The notes: a model not told the origin generated them from the sequence alone. A DNA stretch of 42,274 nt from CBDCZI01 sp965224495 (GCA_965224495.1 CBDCZI010000024.1:1-42274); one strand, 5' to 3'; shown: positions 1 through 9,457, numbered from the stretch's first letter. Translations and numbers: made by a program.

Positions 1-406
1 TTTTTTTTGATTTACGGTGTTCAAGTCTACCTTGTTTCTTGGCATTACCTGTGTGTTTCTCAATCTTTCCGTTGTATTTATTCTCAATCGAGACAATTTT
101 ATTTTTTATTCGTTCTTTATCAAAAGGGTGGAAAAATAAAAACTTTTCTTTTTTACCGATATAATAAGCGTGAATTTGGGGATTGGCTCTTTTGACCACT
201 ACATAGGCATTTTCTTTTTGCTTGAGGTGTAGTTTTAATTCATAAGTAGAAATTACTTTATTGCCTCTTATTTTCTGTTTGACCACAAAACTATCGCCAC
301 TATGCCCGTCTTTTGCAATTTCTTTTTTCAAATTGACACAAGAGCTTAGGTACAGGATTGCCAGTACGGAAATAAAGGTGTAATATCGTATATTAATTCG
401 TCGCAA
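1..406 (-). CDS. Partial lipoprotein, possibly TamL-like outer-membrane protein (runs off left edge)
   Basis: An open frame runs leftward from a TTG at 406 and is still open at base 1, giving 135 codons. A stop (TAG) lies immediately upstream of the TTG, so the start is TTG or a nearby non-ATG codon. The product begins MRRINIRYYTF, has a short hydrophobic stretch and a lipobox ending LYLSSC (Cys at about residue 23), then a basic, strand-rich region. No acidic residue follows the Cys. Position next to a TrmH methyltransferase and the lipoprotein-plus-basic-domain layout recall the N-terminus of TamL-type BamA-family proteins of Bacteroidetes; that is an inference, because the barrel would lie outside the window. 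Only 2 bases separate its start from the divergent methyltransferase start. Confidence 0.6.
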   Translation of the reverse strand, partial: MRRINIRYYTFISVLAILYLSSCVNLKKEIAKDGHSGDSFVVKQKIRGNKVISTYELKLHLKQKENAYVVVKRANPQIHAYYIGKKEKFLFFHPFDKERIKNKIVSIENKYNGKIEKHTGNAKKQGRLEHRKSKK

Positions 407-408
407 CT

Positions 409-1152
409 ATGATTAGTAAAAGAAACTCAAAATTCATTAATTCTCTTCATATAAAAAAATATAGAACCCAACATCGTGCCTTTTCTGTCGAAGGAGAGAA
501 AAACATTTGTGAAGTTCTTGATTCAAAGTTAATCATTCAACAGTTATTTCTTACAGAATCTGCCTTTGAATTGATAAAAAATCTACTTAAAGACAAAAAC
601 ATCGAAGTAGAGATTTGTACGATTGCAGAGTTAGAAAAGGTGTCTTTTTTTCAATCCAATAATTTTGGGATAGCAATAGTTGACCAATCAGCACCTCAAA
701 AGCCGCAATTAAAACAAGGGAAGCATTATTTGGCGTTAGAGAATGTCAAAGACCCAGGTAATTTAGGAACTATTTTGCGAGGAGCAGATTGGTACGGAAT
801 TACTGACGTCTTTTGTTCCGAACAATGTGTAGATATTTATAATCCGAAAGTAATCGCTTCGACAATGGGTAGTTTTATTCGTGTAACGGTTCATTATGTC
901 AATTTAGATGAGTTTTTAGATAAAACAGATTTGCCAATTTACGGTGCTGTTTTGGGAGGAGAAAACATGCACACGATAGATAAACTACCTGCAGGTATTT
1001 TGATTATGGGTAACGAGTCGAAAGGGATGTCTGACGGAATGAAAAATAAATGCGATAAATTATTAATGATACCTGCCTTTGGAGGAGCTGAATCATTAAA
1101 TGTAGCGATGGCAACCACCGTTTTGTTAGATAATTTGAAGCGTTTGGCGTAG
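409..1152 (+). CDS. TrmH/SpoU-family RNA 2'-O-methyltransferase
   Basis: 247 residues, with an N-terminal substrate-binding part (about 1-95) and a C-terminal SPOUT knot domain. All three family motifs are visible: motif 1 ENVKDPGNLGTILRGAD (111-127), motif 2 IMGNESKGMS (199-208) and motif 3 IPAFGGAESLNVAMA (221-235). Such enzymes transfer a methyl group from S-adenosylmethionine to a ribose 2'-OH in rRNA or tRNA; the exact target cannot be told from sequence. ATG at 409 is used because motif spacing and total length match the family. Its start is nearly back-to-back with the leftward lipoprotein gene, so its promoter must lie inside that gene. Confidence 0.93.
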   Translation: MISKRNSKFINSLHIKKYRTQHRAFSVEGEKNICEVLDSKLIIQQLFLTESAFELIKNLLKDKNIEVEICTIAELEKVSFFQSNNFGIAIVDQSAPQKPQLKQGKHYLALENVKDPGNLGTILRGADWYGITDVFCSEQCVDIYNPKVIASTMGSFIRVTVHYVNLDEFLDKTDLPIYGAVLGGENMHTIDKLPAGILIMGNESKGMSDGMKNKCDKLLMIPAFGGAESLNVAMATTVLLDNLKRLA

Positions 1153-1230
1153 ATGAAAAATAAGGAGTAGGGATAAACGCTTAAAATTTCGTAAATTAGT
1201 CGATTAAGGATTTTAAAAAAAGTAGAAGAA

Positions 1231-2283
1231 ATGATTCGATTCATTCGAGATAGAATAATTCACGGTTTCCTAATTTTGTTGGGCGTGATTACAGTGACTT
1301 TTTTATTGTTTCAATCAATTGGTGACCCCTTAGATTTGATGTTAGGACACCGTTCAGATGTTTCTACAAAAGAAGCTTTGATTAGAGAATATGGTTTTGA
1401 TGAACCCTTATACAAACAATATTTTTACTATTTGAATGATTTGTCCCCCGTTTCATTTCATGAGAACAAACCAAAAAACGCAACAAAATACAATTACACG
1501 GAGTTGATTCCTTTTGGAAAGTCCGTATTTGTTGCAAAATTCCCTTATTTTAGAAACTCGTTTAGAACCAATAATGCGGTAACGAAAATTATAGCCGAAC
1601 GATCGGTAGGAACTTTTTGGTTAGCATTTACAGCCATGACTTTTGCAACCGTATTGGGGGTTACTTTAGGCGTAACTGCCTCCTTAAAAAAAGGGAGTTG
1701 GTTAGATCATTTACTAGTTTCGGGTTCTGTTTTAGGAATTTCTGCACCGTCTTATGTCGCAGGGACATTGATTGCTTATGTTGTAGCGATTAAATGGCAC
1801 GATTTTACAGGACTAAATCCGTACGGCTATTTATGGGAATTAGACGCTTTTGAAGGTTACCAATTGACGTTGAAAAACTTGATTTTACCAGCCTTTACTT
1901 TAGGGGTTCGTCCGTTGGCTGTAATTGTACAATTAACACGAAGTTCAATGTTAGAAGTAATGAACCAAGATTATATCCGTACAGCGATTTCCAAAGGACT
2001 TTCACCAACACAAGTCGTTTTGCGTCATGCTTTGCGAAACGCTTTAAACCCTGTAATATCAGCCATTTCGGGTTGGGTAGGTTCATTGATGGCAGGGACG
2101 TTATTTATCGAAATGGTGTTTGCTTGGAAAGGATTGGGGAGCGAACTATTGGCAGGCGTGTTGGCATTAGATTTGCCAGTAGTAATGGGTATTACCATCT
2201 TTGTAGCGATGGTGTTGGTCGTGATTAACCTTATTGTAGATATTATTTATGGTATCGTTGACCCACGAATTAGAGTGAATTAA
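1231..2283 (+). CDS. ABC transporter permease, DppB/OppB type
   Basis: 350 residues with an N-terminal membrane segment (about 10-30), a periplasmic stretch of roughly 100 residues and five further hydrophobic segments, as in the first permease of peptide/nickel ABC importers. The cytoplasmic EAA-type loop is visible near the C-terminus (LRHALRNALNPVIS, followed by GTLFIEMVFAWKGLG). Family knowledge says such a subunit pairs with a DppC-type permease, two ATPases and a binding protein; none is in this window, so the partners must be elsewhere. The stop at 2281-2283 is followed after 6 bases by the shikimate kinase ATG, suggesting co-transcription. The substrate is unknown. Confidence 0.88.
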   Translation: MIRFIRDRIIHGFLILLGVITVTFLLFQSIGDPLDLMLGHRSDVSTKEALIREYGFDEPLYKQYFYYLNDLSPVSFHENKPKNATKYNYTELIPFGKSVFVAKFPYFRNSFRTNNAVTKIIAERSVGTFWLAFTAMTFATVLGVTLGVTASLKKGSWLDHLLVSGSVLGISAPSYVAGTLIAYVVAIKWHDFTGLNPYGYLWELDAFEGYQLTLKNLILPAFTLGVRPLAVIVQLTRSSMLEVMNQDYIRTAISKGLSPTQVVLRHALRNALNPVISAISGWVGSLMAGTLFIEMVFAWKGLGSELLAGVLALDLPVVMGITIFVAMVLVVINLIVDIIYGIVDPRIRVN

Positions 2284-2289
2284 TTGAGC

Positions 2290-2808
2290 ATGAAAATATA
2301 TTTAATTGGACTACCAAGTTCAGGTAAAACAACCTTAGGTAAGCAATTGGCACAATCTCTCCAATCAAAGTTTATTGATATGGATGACTTGATAGAGGCA
2401 AATGAAGGAGCGACAATACCTGAAGTTTTTGCTCAAAAAGGAGAGGACGAATTCCGAAAAGCAGAACGAAAAACGTTAATTGATTTACTTAGTCAAAAAG
2501 ATGAAAGTCAAGTTATTTCGACAGGAGGTGGAGCACCTTGTTTTTTTGATAATATGGCTAAAATGAAAGCCGACGGAATAACCATTTATTTAAAAGTAAG
2601 TCCCAAAGAATTGGTCAAACGTTTAGCAGGAACAGGCACAGCCTCACGTCCTTTGTTAAACGGAAAAAAAGGCTCAGTATTAGAACAAGAAATAACGAAC
2701 AAATTGGAAGAAAGAGATTCGTTTTATAGTCAAGCACAATTTGTTTTAGATGGCGACAGATTACACGTCAACGACCTTATAAACTTAGTAAAGTATGTTT
2801 TTGATTAG
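2290..2808 (+). CDS. aroK: Shikimate kinase
   Basis: 172 residues, the normal size. It phosphorylates shikimate with ATP in the chorismate pathway (cytoplasm). Visible features from the ATG at 2290: P-loop GLPSSGKTT (7-15), DMDD (30-33) for magnesium/shikimate, the FRKAER segment (55-60) with the shikimate-binding Arg, the GGG loop (79-81) and the lid arginine in SRPLL (119-123). A TTG at 2284 would add two residues; the ATG is preferred because it places the first strand and P-loop at the usual distance. It lies 6 bases after the permease gene and overlaps the next gene by 14 bases. Confidence 0.93.
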   Translation: MKIYLIGLPSSGKTTLGKQLAQSLQSKFIDMDDLIEANEGATIPEVFAQKGEDEFRKAERKTLIDLLSQKDESQVISTGGGAPCFFDNMAKMKADGITIYLKVSPKELVKRLAGTGTASRPLLNGKKGSVLEQEITNKLEERDSFYSQAQFVLDGDRLHVNDLINLVKYVFD

Positions 2809-3634
2809 ACTCATCGCACGGATACCGTTGCCTATATTGTACTTGATTAGTAACGTATTGTATTATGTTATTTATTATATTTTAGGTTACCGTAAAAAAG
2901 TAGTCACGGACAATTTACAACTCGCATTTCCTGAAAAATCAGCGCAAGAGATAACAAAAATAAAGAAAGAATTTTATCGCCATTTTTGTGACTTAGTATT
3001 TGAGTTTTTAGCGATTAGTACGATGTCTAAAAAAGAAATTAGAAAACGTGTAACGATGGCTAATCCCGAAGTAATACAGGATTTTTTTGATCAGAATCAA
3101 TCCATTTTATTTGTCGTAGGTCACCAGTGCAATTGGGAATGGATGCTACAACAATCTTGCATCGATTACGACAAACCATTTGACGCAGTTTATAAAGAGT
3201 TATCAAACAAAACCTTTGACAAATTTATGATTGCCACACGTAGTCGTTTTGGCGGTGTGCCCATCGAAATGAAGCAAACAGGACGTGAAATTGTCCGTCG
3301 CCGTAGAGAATTACGAGGCTTTTGTATGGTTGCTGACCAGTCACCCGCCGAAGACGAACTCGATTATTTCACTGATTTTTTTGGTAAACAAACGCCTTTT
3401 TATTCAGGCATGGCGACCATTGCTCAGCTGACCAAATATCCTGTCGTTTTCGCTAATATTAAGAAGGTCAAGCGAGGTCATTACCATGTCGTTTTGGAGG
3501 TTATAGCCCAAGCTCCTTACCAAAAAGGAGACAAGAGTCTCATTGATAAATACGCACAAATGGTTGAGTCACAAATGCGAGAGCAACCTGCCTATTGGTT
3601 GTGGTCTCACCGACGATGGAAACACGCCAAATAA
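2795..3634 (+). CDS. LpxL/HtrB-type lipid A acyltransferase family protein
   Basis: 279 residues. An N-terminal membrane anchor (about 8-30) is followed by a lysophospholipid acyltransferase fold. The H-x4-E catalytic motif is seen in VGHQCNWEW (His110, Glu115), and the later VADQSP segment also fits the family. Members add a secondary acyl chain to lipid A at the inner membrane. The ATG at 2795 lies inside the end of aroK (14-base overlap), which points to translational coupling. The exact acyl chain and position on lipid A cannot be read from the sequence. Confidence 0.88.
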   Translation: MFLIRLIARIPLPILYLISNVLYYVIYYILGYRKKVVTDNLQLAFPEKSAQEITKIKKEFYRHFCDLVFEFLAISTMSKKEIRKRVTMANPEVIQDFFDQNQSILFVVGHQCNWEWMLQQSCIDYDKPFDAVYKELSNKTFDKFMIATRSRFGGVPIEMKQTGREIVRRRRELRGFCMVADQSPAEDELDYFTDFFGKQTPFYSGMATIAQLTKYPVVFANIKKVKRGHYHVVLEVIAQAPYQKGDKSLIDKYAQMVESQMREQPAYWLWSHRRWKHAK

Positions 3635-3640
3635 AATAAT

Positions 3641-3777
3641 TGGGGGCATCGAGCGGGCTTTTGTTGCAATCTTTTTGGTCTTAAAATCCTTACTTCTACT
3701 TTCTAAAAAAGAGTAACAGTAAGGAGACTGTAGTTGACTTGGGAAGAACCAAAAAGGATTTTCACGACAATCCCTAT
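3641..3777 (+). repeat. Interspersed intergenic element, copy A
   Basis: The gap between the acyltransferase and the TPR gene holds a structured element. Its left part reads GCGGGCTTTTGTTGCAATCT then TTTTGGTC (about 3653-3680) and its right part reads ACCAAAAAGGATTTTCACGA then CAATCCCT (about 3748-3775), so the ends of the core pair (TTTTTGGT with ACCAAAAA). An inner CCTTACT...AGTAAGG stem (3688-3724) adds structure. The same modules recur around 16642, 23188 and 27041. I believe similar elements are frequent in Flavobacteriaceae genomes (family knowledge, not checked). Confidence 0.6.
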
Positions 3778-3872
3778 GCCGTCGTACTTACTGAGATTAC
3801 AAGTAAATAATAAAGCATATGTTTACCTATAAAAGGTGAAATAGTAATGATAAACAGTGATTAACGAAATGA

Positions 3873-6800
3873 TTACCAATCCTCGTTGTTTAAATTGTCA
3901 ATGGCGTGTTGGCGTTTTTCAGCGTAGATTACCTTGTACTTCTCAAATTCGGTAGGAGGCATTAGATTGAACATTTCAATATCCCTAAAAGCCTCATCAG
4001 CAAAATAAAATTCCCCTTGTGACAGAGAAAGGTGGATATACATAAGATTATAGGCTAATGAAAACTCGTGGTAATCGATCAGTTTTCGGATGATTTCATA
4101 AGCCTCTTTTTCATCTTTTTTTGTCTGTGCGTAAAAGTTAATAACGGACAGACCCAAGGTTCGTAAAAAGGAATTTGTTGTAAAGCCTTTTTAAATAAAC
4201 TTTCGGCAGTAGCTATATCACCTTTATATTCAGCTTCCAATGCTTTAAAGTAGCTTGTATATAGACTATCATAACCAACTAACCCTTTTTTATTTAATAA
4301 GGAAGTCATCTCTTTATATCTCTCTTGAGTCACTAACTGCTCTAAACGTAACTTAGTAAAAGCACTTTTCTTATCCGATTTAGACAACGAAATACTATTC
4401 CAAACAGTATTTGCTATCATGTATTCTTCACTCTCGATAGCCCTTCTAAGTGATGCTAATTTAATATTTGTCGTGTTGGTTACTGTTGGTTGTATCATCT
4501 TATTTCTTACAAACCAAGGATTAAAGTTAGCGACATTTGTAAGTGTATATTGGGCTAATGTATCCAGTTGAGCTGGTGAGTTTACACTTAAAGAATACAG
4601 TAAGTGATTTGCTTTTTGTTTTGTTGGTTCAAATTGAGACAAGTACTCCAGAGTTTCGATGGCTGTTCTGAATTTCCCGTTTTTTAATTGAAGTTGAGCC
4701 AAGTAAAAAGGCGCATTATTGACGGGCTGTAAGGGTTGAGTTTTAAAAGATTCTTTAAAGCATAACTCAGCACGTTCTTCATCACCAAAGGCAAGGTATA
4801 TTTTCCCCGCTTCGTGGTAATAATAAGGTGCAACACTTGCACTTGCTGACACAACCGTTTCTTTTAGCAAAGAATCAGTCTCCAAATAATTGAATCGTCG
4901 GTAAGCATTTGTTGCCAAAGCATAAGTTAATAGCTCTTTGTTTTCAGGAGTCGTTTGTGAAAACTGATAAGCTTGTTTTCTTAACGATTCATCATTTAAC
5001 GAATGATGAAGGCTATTGATTAGGTAACTAACTTCAATAGCGGTTAATGTTGAATCCTTGAAAGTAATTCTTTTTAGCTTTAAAGGAAGTTTGTTTAAAT
5101 TAGCTAAAGCTATTTTGTTACCAGCAACTGCAACGCTCTCGTTATAATCTGAAGCTTGAAGCAAAGAATCTATTCCTTTTGAATCACCCGAAAAGGCAAG
5201 TAAATTGGCGTATGTAAGATGAGCTTTCTCCTTTGGCAATTTTTGCTGAGCCAAAATATAATTTGGATATACGTCTTTACTATCTTGACTTTTTTCGCTA
5301 TAAAAAGCCAAATTGTGTAACAGGTAACCGTTTTCAGGGTATTGTGTAGTTGCTTTTTTTAGTGTGAAGTGGGCATTGTAAAAATCATTATTTAAGGCAT
5401 AAGCATTTGCCATATTTATTAAGGCAAACTGGTTGGGTATACGGTAAGTGACCATATCCTCAAAAAGTTTGATTGATTTGTCATAATCCCTTTGGTTAAA
5501 AGCAGTCATAGCCAACGTGTAATGTGCTTTGAAATTGTTAGGGTAAAACGCATAAGCTAAATGGTAGTTTTTTTGAGCCAATAAAAATTCACCCTCTTGT
5601 TGGTAAACGTCAGCCTTGTAATTGGCTAAACCAGCCTTCCATCGATTAATCGGTGTTTTTTGATCAATAATAACCAATAAAATAATAGTTGCCAACCCAA
5701 TAAAACGGATGAACCTATGAGTCAACTCTTCGGGGAAATATAACCGTCCCCATACCGACAAACCTTCTAAAATAGGGATTCGGAAATTTTTCATCACATA
5801 AATAACAAATGCACCTCCCATCGTTAGGTGAGTGTAAATAATGCCTTCTTCAAAAGAGGCAATCATTGCTGTATTTGAAGTTTGGAAGGCGTACGCAACA
5901 GATGAGATGGATAGAATAGCCATTCCCATATATATCCAAACACCACCTTTTCGGTAATTGAGTTCATCTAAAAACAATTCACGACGTTTGTGTTGTCCCC
6001 AAAAGCCTAAAATCGTTGATATAAATAGTAAAATAAAAGGGTTGAATAGTGTAATGTTCCAACTGATATAATGAATTTTATATAGGAAGAAAATTAATAA
6101 ACTCCCCAAATATAAAGTAGAAATAACCAAAAAATTGGTCAATGATTTAGAGGAAGAAAACGATTTTGAAGAGGTGATAATGTAAAAGAAAAAAGCGACA
6201 ATATCATAACCGACCAGTCCAGAGAAAATGAAAACAACAATACTCAACGGTTTGGCAGAGTAATTGGTAAGGTAATAAATAGGGATATCGACCTGTGCGT
6301 TTAGAATAATTACGCTAAAAAAAGTGATAACAACTACCGAAATACTAGCTAGACGGGTTAGTAAAGTTATTTTATTTTCCTTGTATAGATTGAGAAACGC
6401 TGTTATTGCAATAAATAAGAAGAAAGCGATGGATGAAATAATGTTGTTTTGTAAACCAAGCTTTCAAGTAAATCAAAGGAAAAGAAAAACAAACCAACGC
6501 CCACAAGTGTCATTGCACCTGCAAACCATATCATCTTTTTGATAAAACTAACACCTGTTAATATTAAGATAAAAGAGAAACAGAAAAAGCCAAAAAACAG
6601 CTTAGAGTGTATTGGGTTTAATTCGATGGCGGAAGCATTGAAATACGTGCGTGTAATGAAATTACTGCCTTTTATGTCAAAGCTTTCCCCAAACCGTTCG
6701 AAAGAAGAAAGTGTTTGTTCTACTTGTTGAATGTCCGTATTTGTTTGCCATTCGATAGCACCATTTACACCTAAATAAAACCTGTAAAAATAGATACTCA

Positions 6801-6885
6801 AAGCGGTAAATAAAACAATACCCGAAAGGAGTAAAATAGCTTTTTCAGGTTTTGACCAGCTTTTCCAGAAAATCAGTGTGTTCAT
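3873..6885 (-). pseudogene. Frameshifted polytopic membrane protein with C-terminal TPR repeats, unknown function
   Basis: The gene reads from ATG at 6885 (MNTLIFWKSW...) to a stop at 3873, but in three frames. The first break is near 6456, where a base seems missing in a G run (CC on the plus strand). The second is near 4152, where a base seems missing after TGGGT. With one base restored at each point the span is 1005 codons. The first ~400 residues hold one membrane segment (16-36), a ~65-residue soluble loop and many further hydrophobic segments. The remainder is a chain of TPR-like helical pairs, for example AHYTLAMTAFNQRDYDKSI. It lies 54 bases after gatC and probably ends the plsC-gatC operon. 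I do not recognise the family; a role as an envelope scaffold is only a guess. Confidence 0.75.
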
Positions 6886-6939
6886 TTTGTGTAATTAAAA
6901 GTTGGGTTGTACTTATCGAGCGTACAGCCAATGTACTAT

Positions 6940-7230
6940 TTAGTTATTCACTACTTTAGGTACTCTAAAATAGTTTGAATCTTTTTTAGGAGCATTTTTT
7001 AAACCCTGTTCGTGTGAAATAAGGTTTTCTTCCTCGTCATCTCTCAAAACATTTATTTCGTCTGACATGTGAATCAATGGTTTGACGTCGTCTGTGTTTA
7101 TTTCGTTTAGTTTATCCATCCATCCCAACACAGAGTTCATGTCCTCTTTCATTTTGGTAGTTTGTACTTTAGATAGCTCTAAACGTGCTAGGTGAGCTAT
7201 TTTTTCCACTGTTTTATCGTTAACAATCAT
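6940..7230 (-). CDS. gatC: Asp-tRNA(Asn)/Glu-tRNA(Gln) amidotransferase subunit C
   Basis: 96 residues, the usual GatC size. The N-terminal helix KTVEKIAHLARLELS and the central LIHMSDEINVLRDDE region match the family, which wraps around GatA in the GatCAB complex and stabilises it during conversion of Glu-tRNA(Gln) to Gln-tRNA(Gln). gatA and gatB are not in the window. The start overlaps the last 4 bases of plsC, indicating coupling. The C-terminal PKKDSNYFRVPKVV tail is typical. Confidence 0.92.
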   Translation of the reverse strand: MIVNDKTVEKIAHLARLELSKVQTTKMKEDMNSVLGWMDKLNEINTDDVKPLIHMSDEINVLRDDEEENLISHEQGLKNAPKKDSNYFRVPKVVNN

Positions 7231-7955
7231 AACTTATTATGTTCTTTAATATTTTTATCAATTACATTAAACGCCTGCTCTTTTAGCATATTCATGTCTT
7301 TTTCTGTCATTCCTTTCGTTGAAATGGGTTCGTGAAAACAGAATTTAATTTTGTGCCATCGAGGATTTAAAAAGTCGCTGTCAGGTAAAATTATCCAATT
7401 AAAAGGAATACTAATAGGTACAATGGGTATTTGTTTTTCAATAGCTATTTTAAACGCACCATCTTTAAATTTAATCATCTCAGGAGCACCGTTATTTGGT
7501 ATTGTACCTTCGGGGAAAACGAATAAACTACGTCCTTGATTGATTGCCTCTATTGATTTGGTATAAGAAGCTAATCGACTTTCTTTGCTTCTTCGGTCAA
7601 CAGTGATGTACATTTTTGAAAACATAGATCCAAATAAAGGGACCTTGCCTAGCATTGCTTTACCTATAATAGTAAAGTAGCCAGGTACAGCTAAAAAAGC
7701 AACTGAAATATCTAAATAAGAAGTGTGATTAGCGACATAAACGACAGGTCCGTCCATCTTTTTATAGCCTTCACGAAAAACAAGAAGACCGGTAAACGTA
7801 TGTACCAAAACACCCCAAATACGGTTCATGTAATGAGCGGCAGGGTATGTTTTTTTTGATAATAAAAACAACCAAGAAAAAGGCCACGTTAATAAATAGA
7901 ATGATAAGACAACCAAAGAACACCAAACTCCATAGATGATTCGTAAGATTTTCAT
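7227..7955 (-). CDS. plsC: 1-acyl-sn-glycerol-3-phosphate acyltransferase (PlsC family)
   Basis: 242 residues. Two N-terminal hydrophobic segments (about 5-35) anchor it in the inner membrane. The acyltransferase motifs are NHTSYLD (76-82, catalytic His77 and Asp82), FPEGT (147-151) and IPIVPISI near residue 175. It acylates lysophosphatidic acid to phosphatidic acid in phospholipid synthesis. It is the first gene of a leftward unit with gatC and the TPR gene. A TAnnTTTG-like -7 element (TACTTTTG on the minus strand, 7979-7986) lies about 24 bases upstream of the ATG, but I see no clear -33 partner. Confidence 0.88.
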   Translation of the reverse strand: MKILRIIYGVWCSLVVLSFYLLTWPFSWLFLLSKKTYPAAHYMNRIWGVLVHTFTGLLVFREGYKKMDGPVVYVANHTSYLDISVAFLAVPGYFTIIGKAMLGKVPLFGSMFSKMYITVDRRSKESRLASYTKSIEAINQGRSLFVFPEGTIPNNGAPEMIKFKDGAFKIAIEKQIPIVPISIPFNWIILPDSDFLNPRWHKIKFCFHEPISTKGMTEKDMNMLKEQAFNVIDKNIKEHNKL

Positions 7956-8112
7956 TTTGTTTTTGTTTTTTGTAAACCCAAAAGTACGGAAAATAGATTT
8001 TTTATACGCTTGTTTTTAATCTTTTCCCTTCATTAGTAGCTCTTATTGTTGTGTAAATAGGATAGAAGTGAGAAGGGAAGAAACTTGGCGTATTTTGATA
8101 TAACATTTTATA

Positions 8113-8289
8113 TTAATAACAATCCAATTGTGGGCATCCTCCAGGGTTTTTCTTTTTGTTTTTAGACTGTTGTTTTTTTCTTTGTTCGGTAGACATTCCT
8201 TTTTTAGCACAAGAAGATACCGAAGGAATAATAACAGTAAAGGTTAATAACAAATAAATAAGGTTTTTGAGGGTCGTTTTTTTAATCAT
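8113..8289 (-). CDS. Small lipoprotein (58 residues), unknown function
   Basis: A short gene, ATG at 8289 and TAA at 8113. The product begins MIKKTTLKNLIYLL, has a hydrophobic signal and a lipobox VSSC (Cys at residue 30), then a very basic lysine/glutamine-rich stretch and a C-terminal PGGCPQLDCY with two further cysteines. This is a believable secreted lipoprotein whose mature part is under 30 residues. It starts 30 bases after the terminator at 8320-8353, so it is probably transcribed separately from the FecR-like genes. The mature Cys pair could form a disulfide or bind metal; that is speculation. Confidence 0.65.
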   Translation of the reverse strand: MIKKTTLKNLIYLLLTFTVIIPSVSSCAKKGMSTEQRKKQQSKNKKKNPGGCPQLDCY

Positions 8290-8319
8290 AAGTTCAATAT
8301 ACTTTGATTTTGGGAATTA

Positions 8320-8353
8320 AAAAAGCCATCAAAAGTTAATTTGATGGCTTTTT
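8320..8353 (-). terminator. Intrinsic terminator after the CHASE2/FecR-like unit
   Basis: A perfect 14-bp inverted repeat, AAAAAGCCATCAAA and TTTGATGGCTTTTT, with a 6-base loop. On the minus strand it ends in a run of five T. It lies 22 bases after the stop of the leftward gene at 8376. Confidence 0.85.
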
Positions 8354-8375
8354 GACTGATTGTTAGAAAGAAATC

Positions 8376-9284
8376 TTATTCTTCAAATAACACTTGGTGG
8401 TTATTGAAGTAGATGTTTCTTACGTTTTTGTAATCGTTTACTGTAGGTTCTAATTTTACTGCTTTTTGATAACTCGAGATAGCGTACATTGTAAACCCAT
8501 TTGCTTCATAGAAAGAAGCAATCATTAAGTTACCTAATGCCGATTCTGTATCCACCGTGTTTTTTAATGTATTTAACTCTGTTGTAACTGTAGCACTACT
8601 TTCTTTATCTAAAAGGTAAAAAGGCTTGATAGAGTTAGCTACTTTAGAATCTAATGCTTGAATCACCATAAAATAAGGAGCGTCAGTAGTAGGTTTAATC
8701 GCGCTTAAATCTAATGTGACGTTACTTTTAGTGATGATTTTAGTAAAAAGAACTTTTGTTTCATCAAAGGTCTTGATCGTTACTTTGTATTTTTTTACAC
8801 CATCAACTTCTCCCCAATTCAACTCAACAGGAACTCCTTGTAATAGTTTCACAATATTCTCTGCATTATCAGAAGGTGCCCATAAAACTAAGTTTTGAGC
8901 TCCTCTTGTAACAGCACCTGTGTAACTGTAATTTTTTTTGCTTTCGTTGTTAGAAGTTACTTTCTTAACTAAATAGTCAGCGTACTTGTCTGTGTAAGAA
9001 GCTTGTTTTGTATCGAAACGTTGTGCTAATTTAGTCACGTCATACTCTCCAGCTTGTTTTAACTCCATTGTTGCTCCACTGATGTGAATTAACCCAAGGT
9101 ATGCGTTAGCTCCTACTTTTAGCGTAGAACCGCTGTTTAGTCTTGCACCAGACGATACCTTTGCAGATGATCCGTTTGTGACAATGTCAACTGTTCCTTG
9201 TGAAGTAAGTACCTTAAATAAGGTGCTTTGTGCGTAAGTTGCTATTGAGAATAAAATAGCACTGATTGTAATAAGTAATTTCAT
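8376..9284 (-). CDS. Secreted FecR-like domain protein, paralogue 2
   Basis: 302 residues. A signal peptide ending near TYAQ (residues 1-19) is followed by a FecR-like beta domain (about 20-95, with TSQGTVDIV, ARLNSGSTLKVG and AYLGLIHISGATMELKQAGEY), a fibronectin-like segment (about 135-225) and a C-terminal helical region with one TPR-like pair (YAISSYQKAVKLEPTV). No membrane anchor or enzyme motif is seen. It is a clear paralogue of the gene just upstream (same length and architecture, roughly half the residues identical by eye), so the pair arose by tandem duplication. A 173-base gap separates them and may hold its own promoter (TATTTTTG on the minus strand at 9425-9432). Confidence 0.75.
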   Translation of the reverse strand: MKLLITISAILFSIATYAQSTLFKVLTSQGTVDIVTNGSSAKVSSGARLNSGSTLKVGANAYLGLIHISGATMELKQAGEYDVTKLAQRFDTKQASYTDKYADYLVKKVTSNNESKKNYSYTGAVTRGAQNLVLWAPSDNAENIVKLLQGVPVELNWGEVDGVKKYKVTIKTFDETKVLFTKIITKSNVTLDLSAIKPTTDAPYFMVIQALDSKVANSIKPFYLLDKESSATVTTELNTLKNTVDTESALGNLMIASFYEANGFTMYAISSYQKAVKLEPTVNDYKNVRNIYFNNHQVLFEE

Positions 9285-9457
9285 AATGTTTTATTTAGGT
9301 TATGTAAAGGTATTCTTTTTTACGGAAATAAGGAGCTATCTACTTAATATATATCCACATAACCGTCGTTAATTGGTGTCATTTCATATATATACGTTGA
9401 AACGACATTTAGTAAGTGTAAATACAAAAATAAAGCCAATTAATGTTACCTATAAGT

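Noticed and set aside
7..195. Rightward 62-codon frame at the left edge
   Set aside because: It lies antisense to a lipoprotein frame with a clear signal and lipobox; its own product has no recognisable features.
939..1244. Leftward 101-codon frame inside the TrmH gene
   Set aside because: Antisense shadow of a gene with all three SPOUT motifs.
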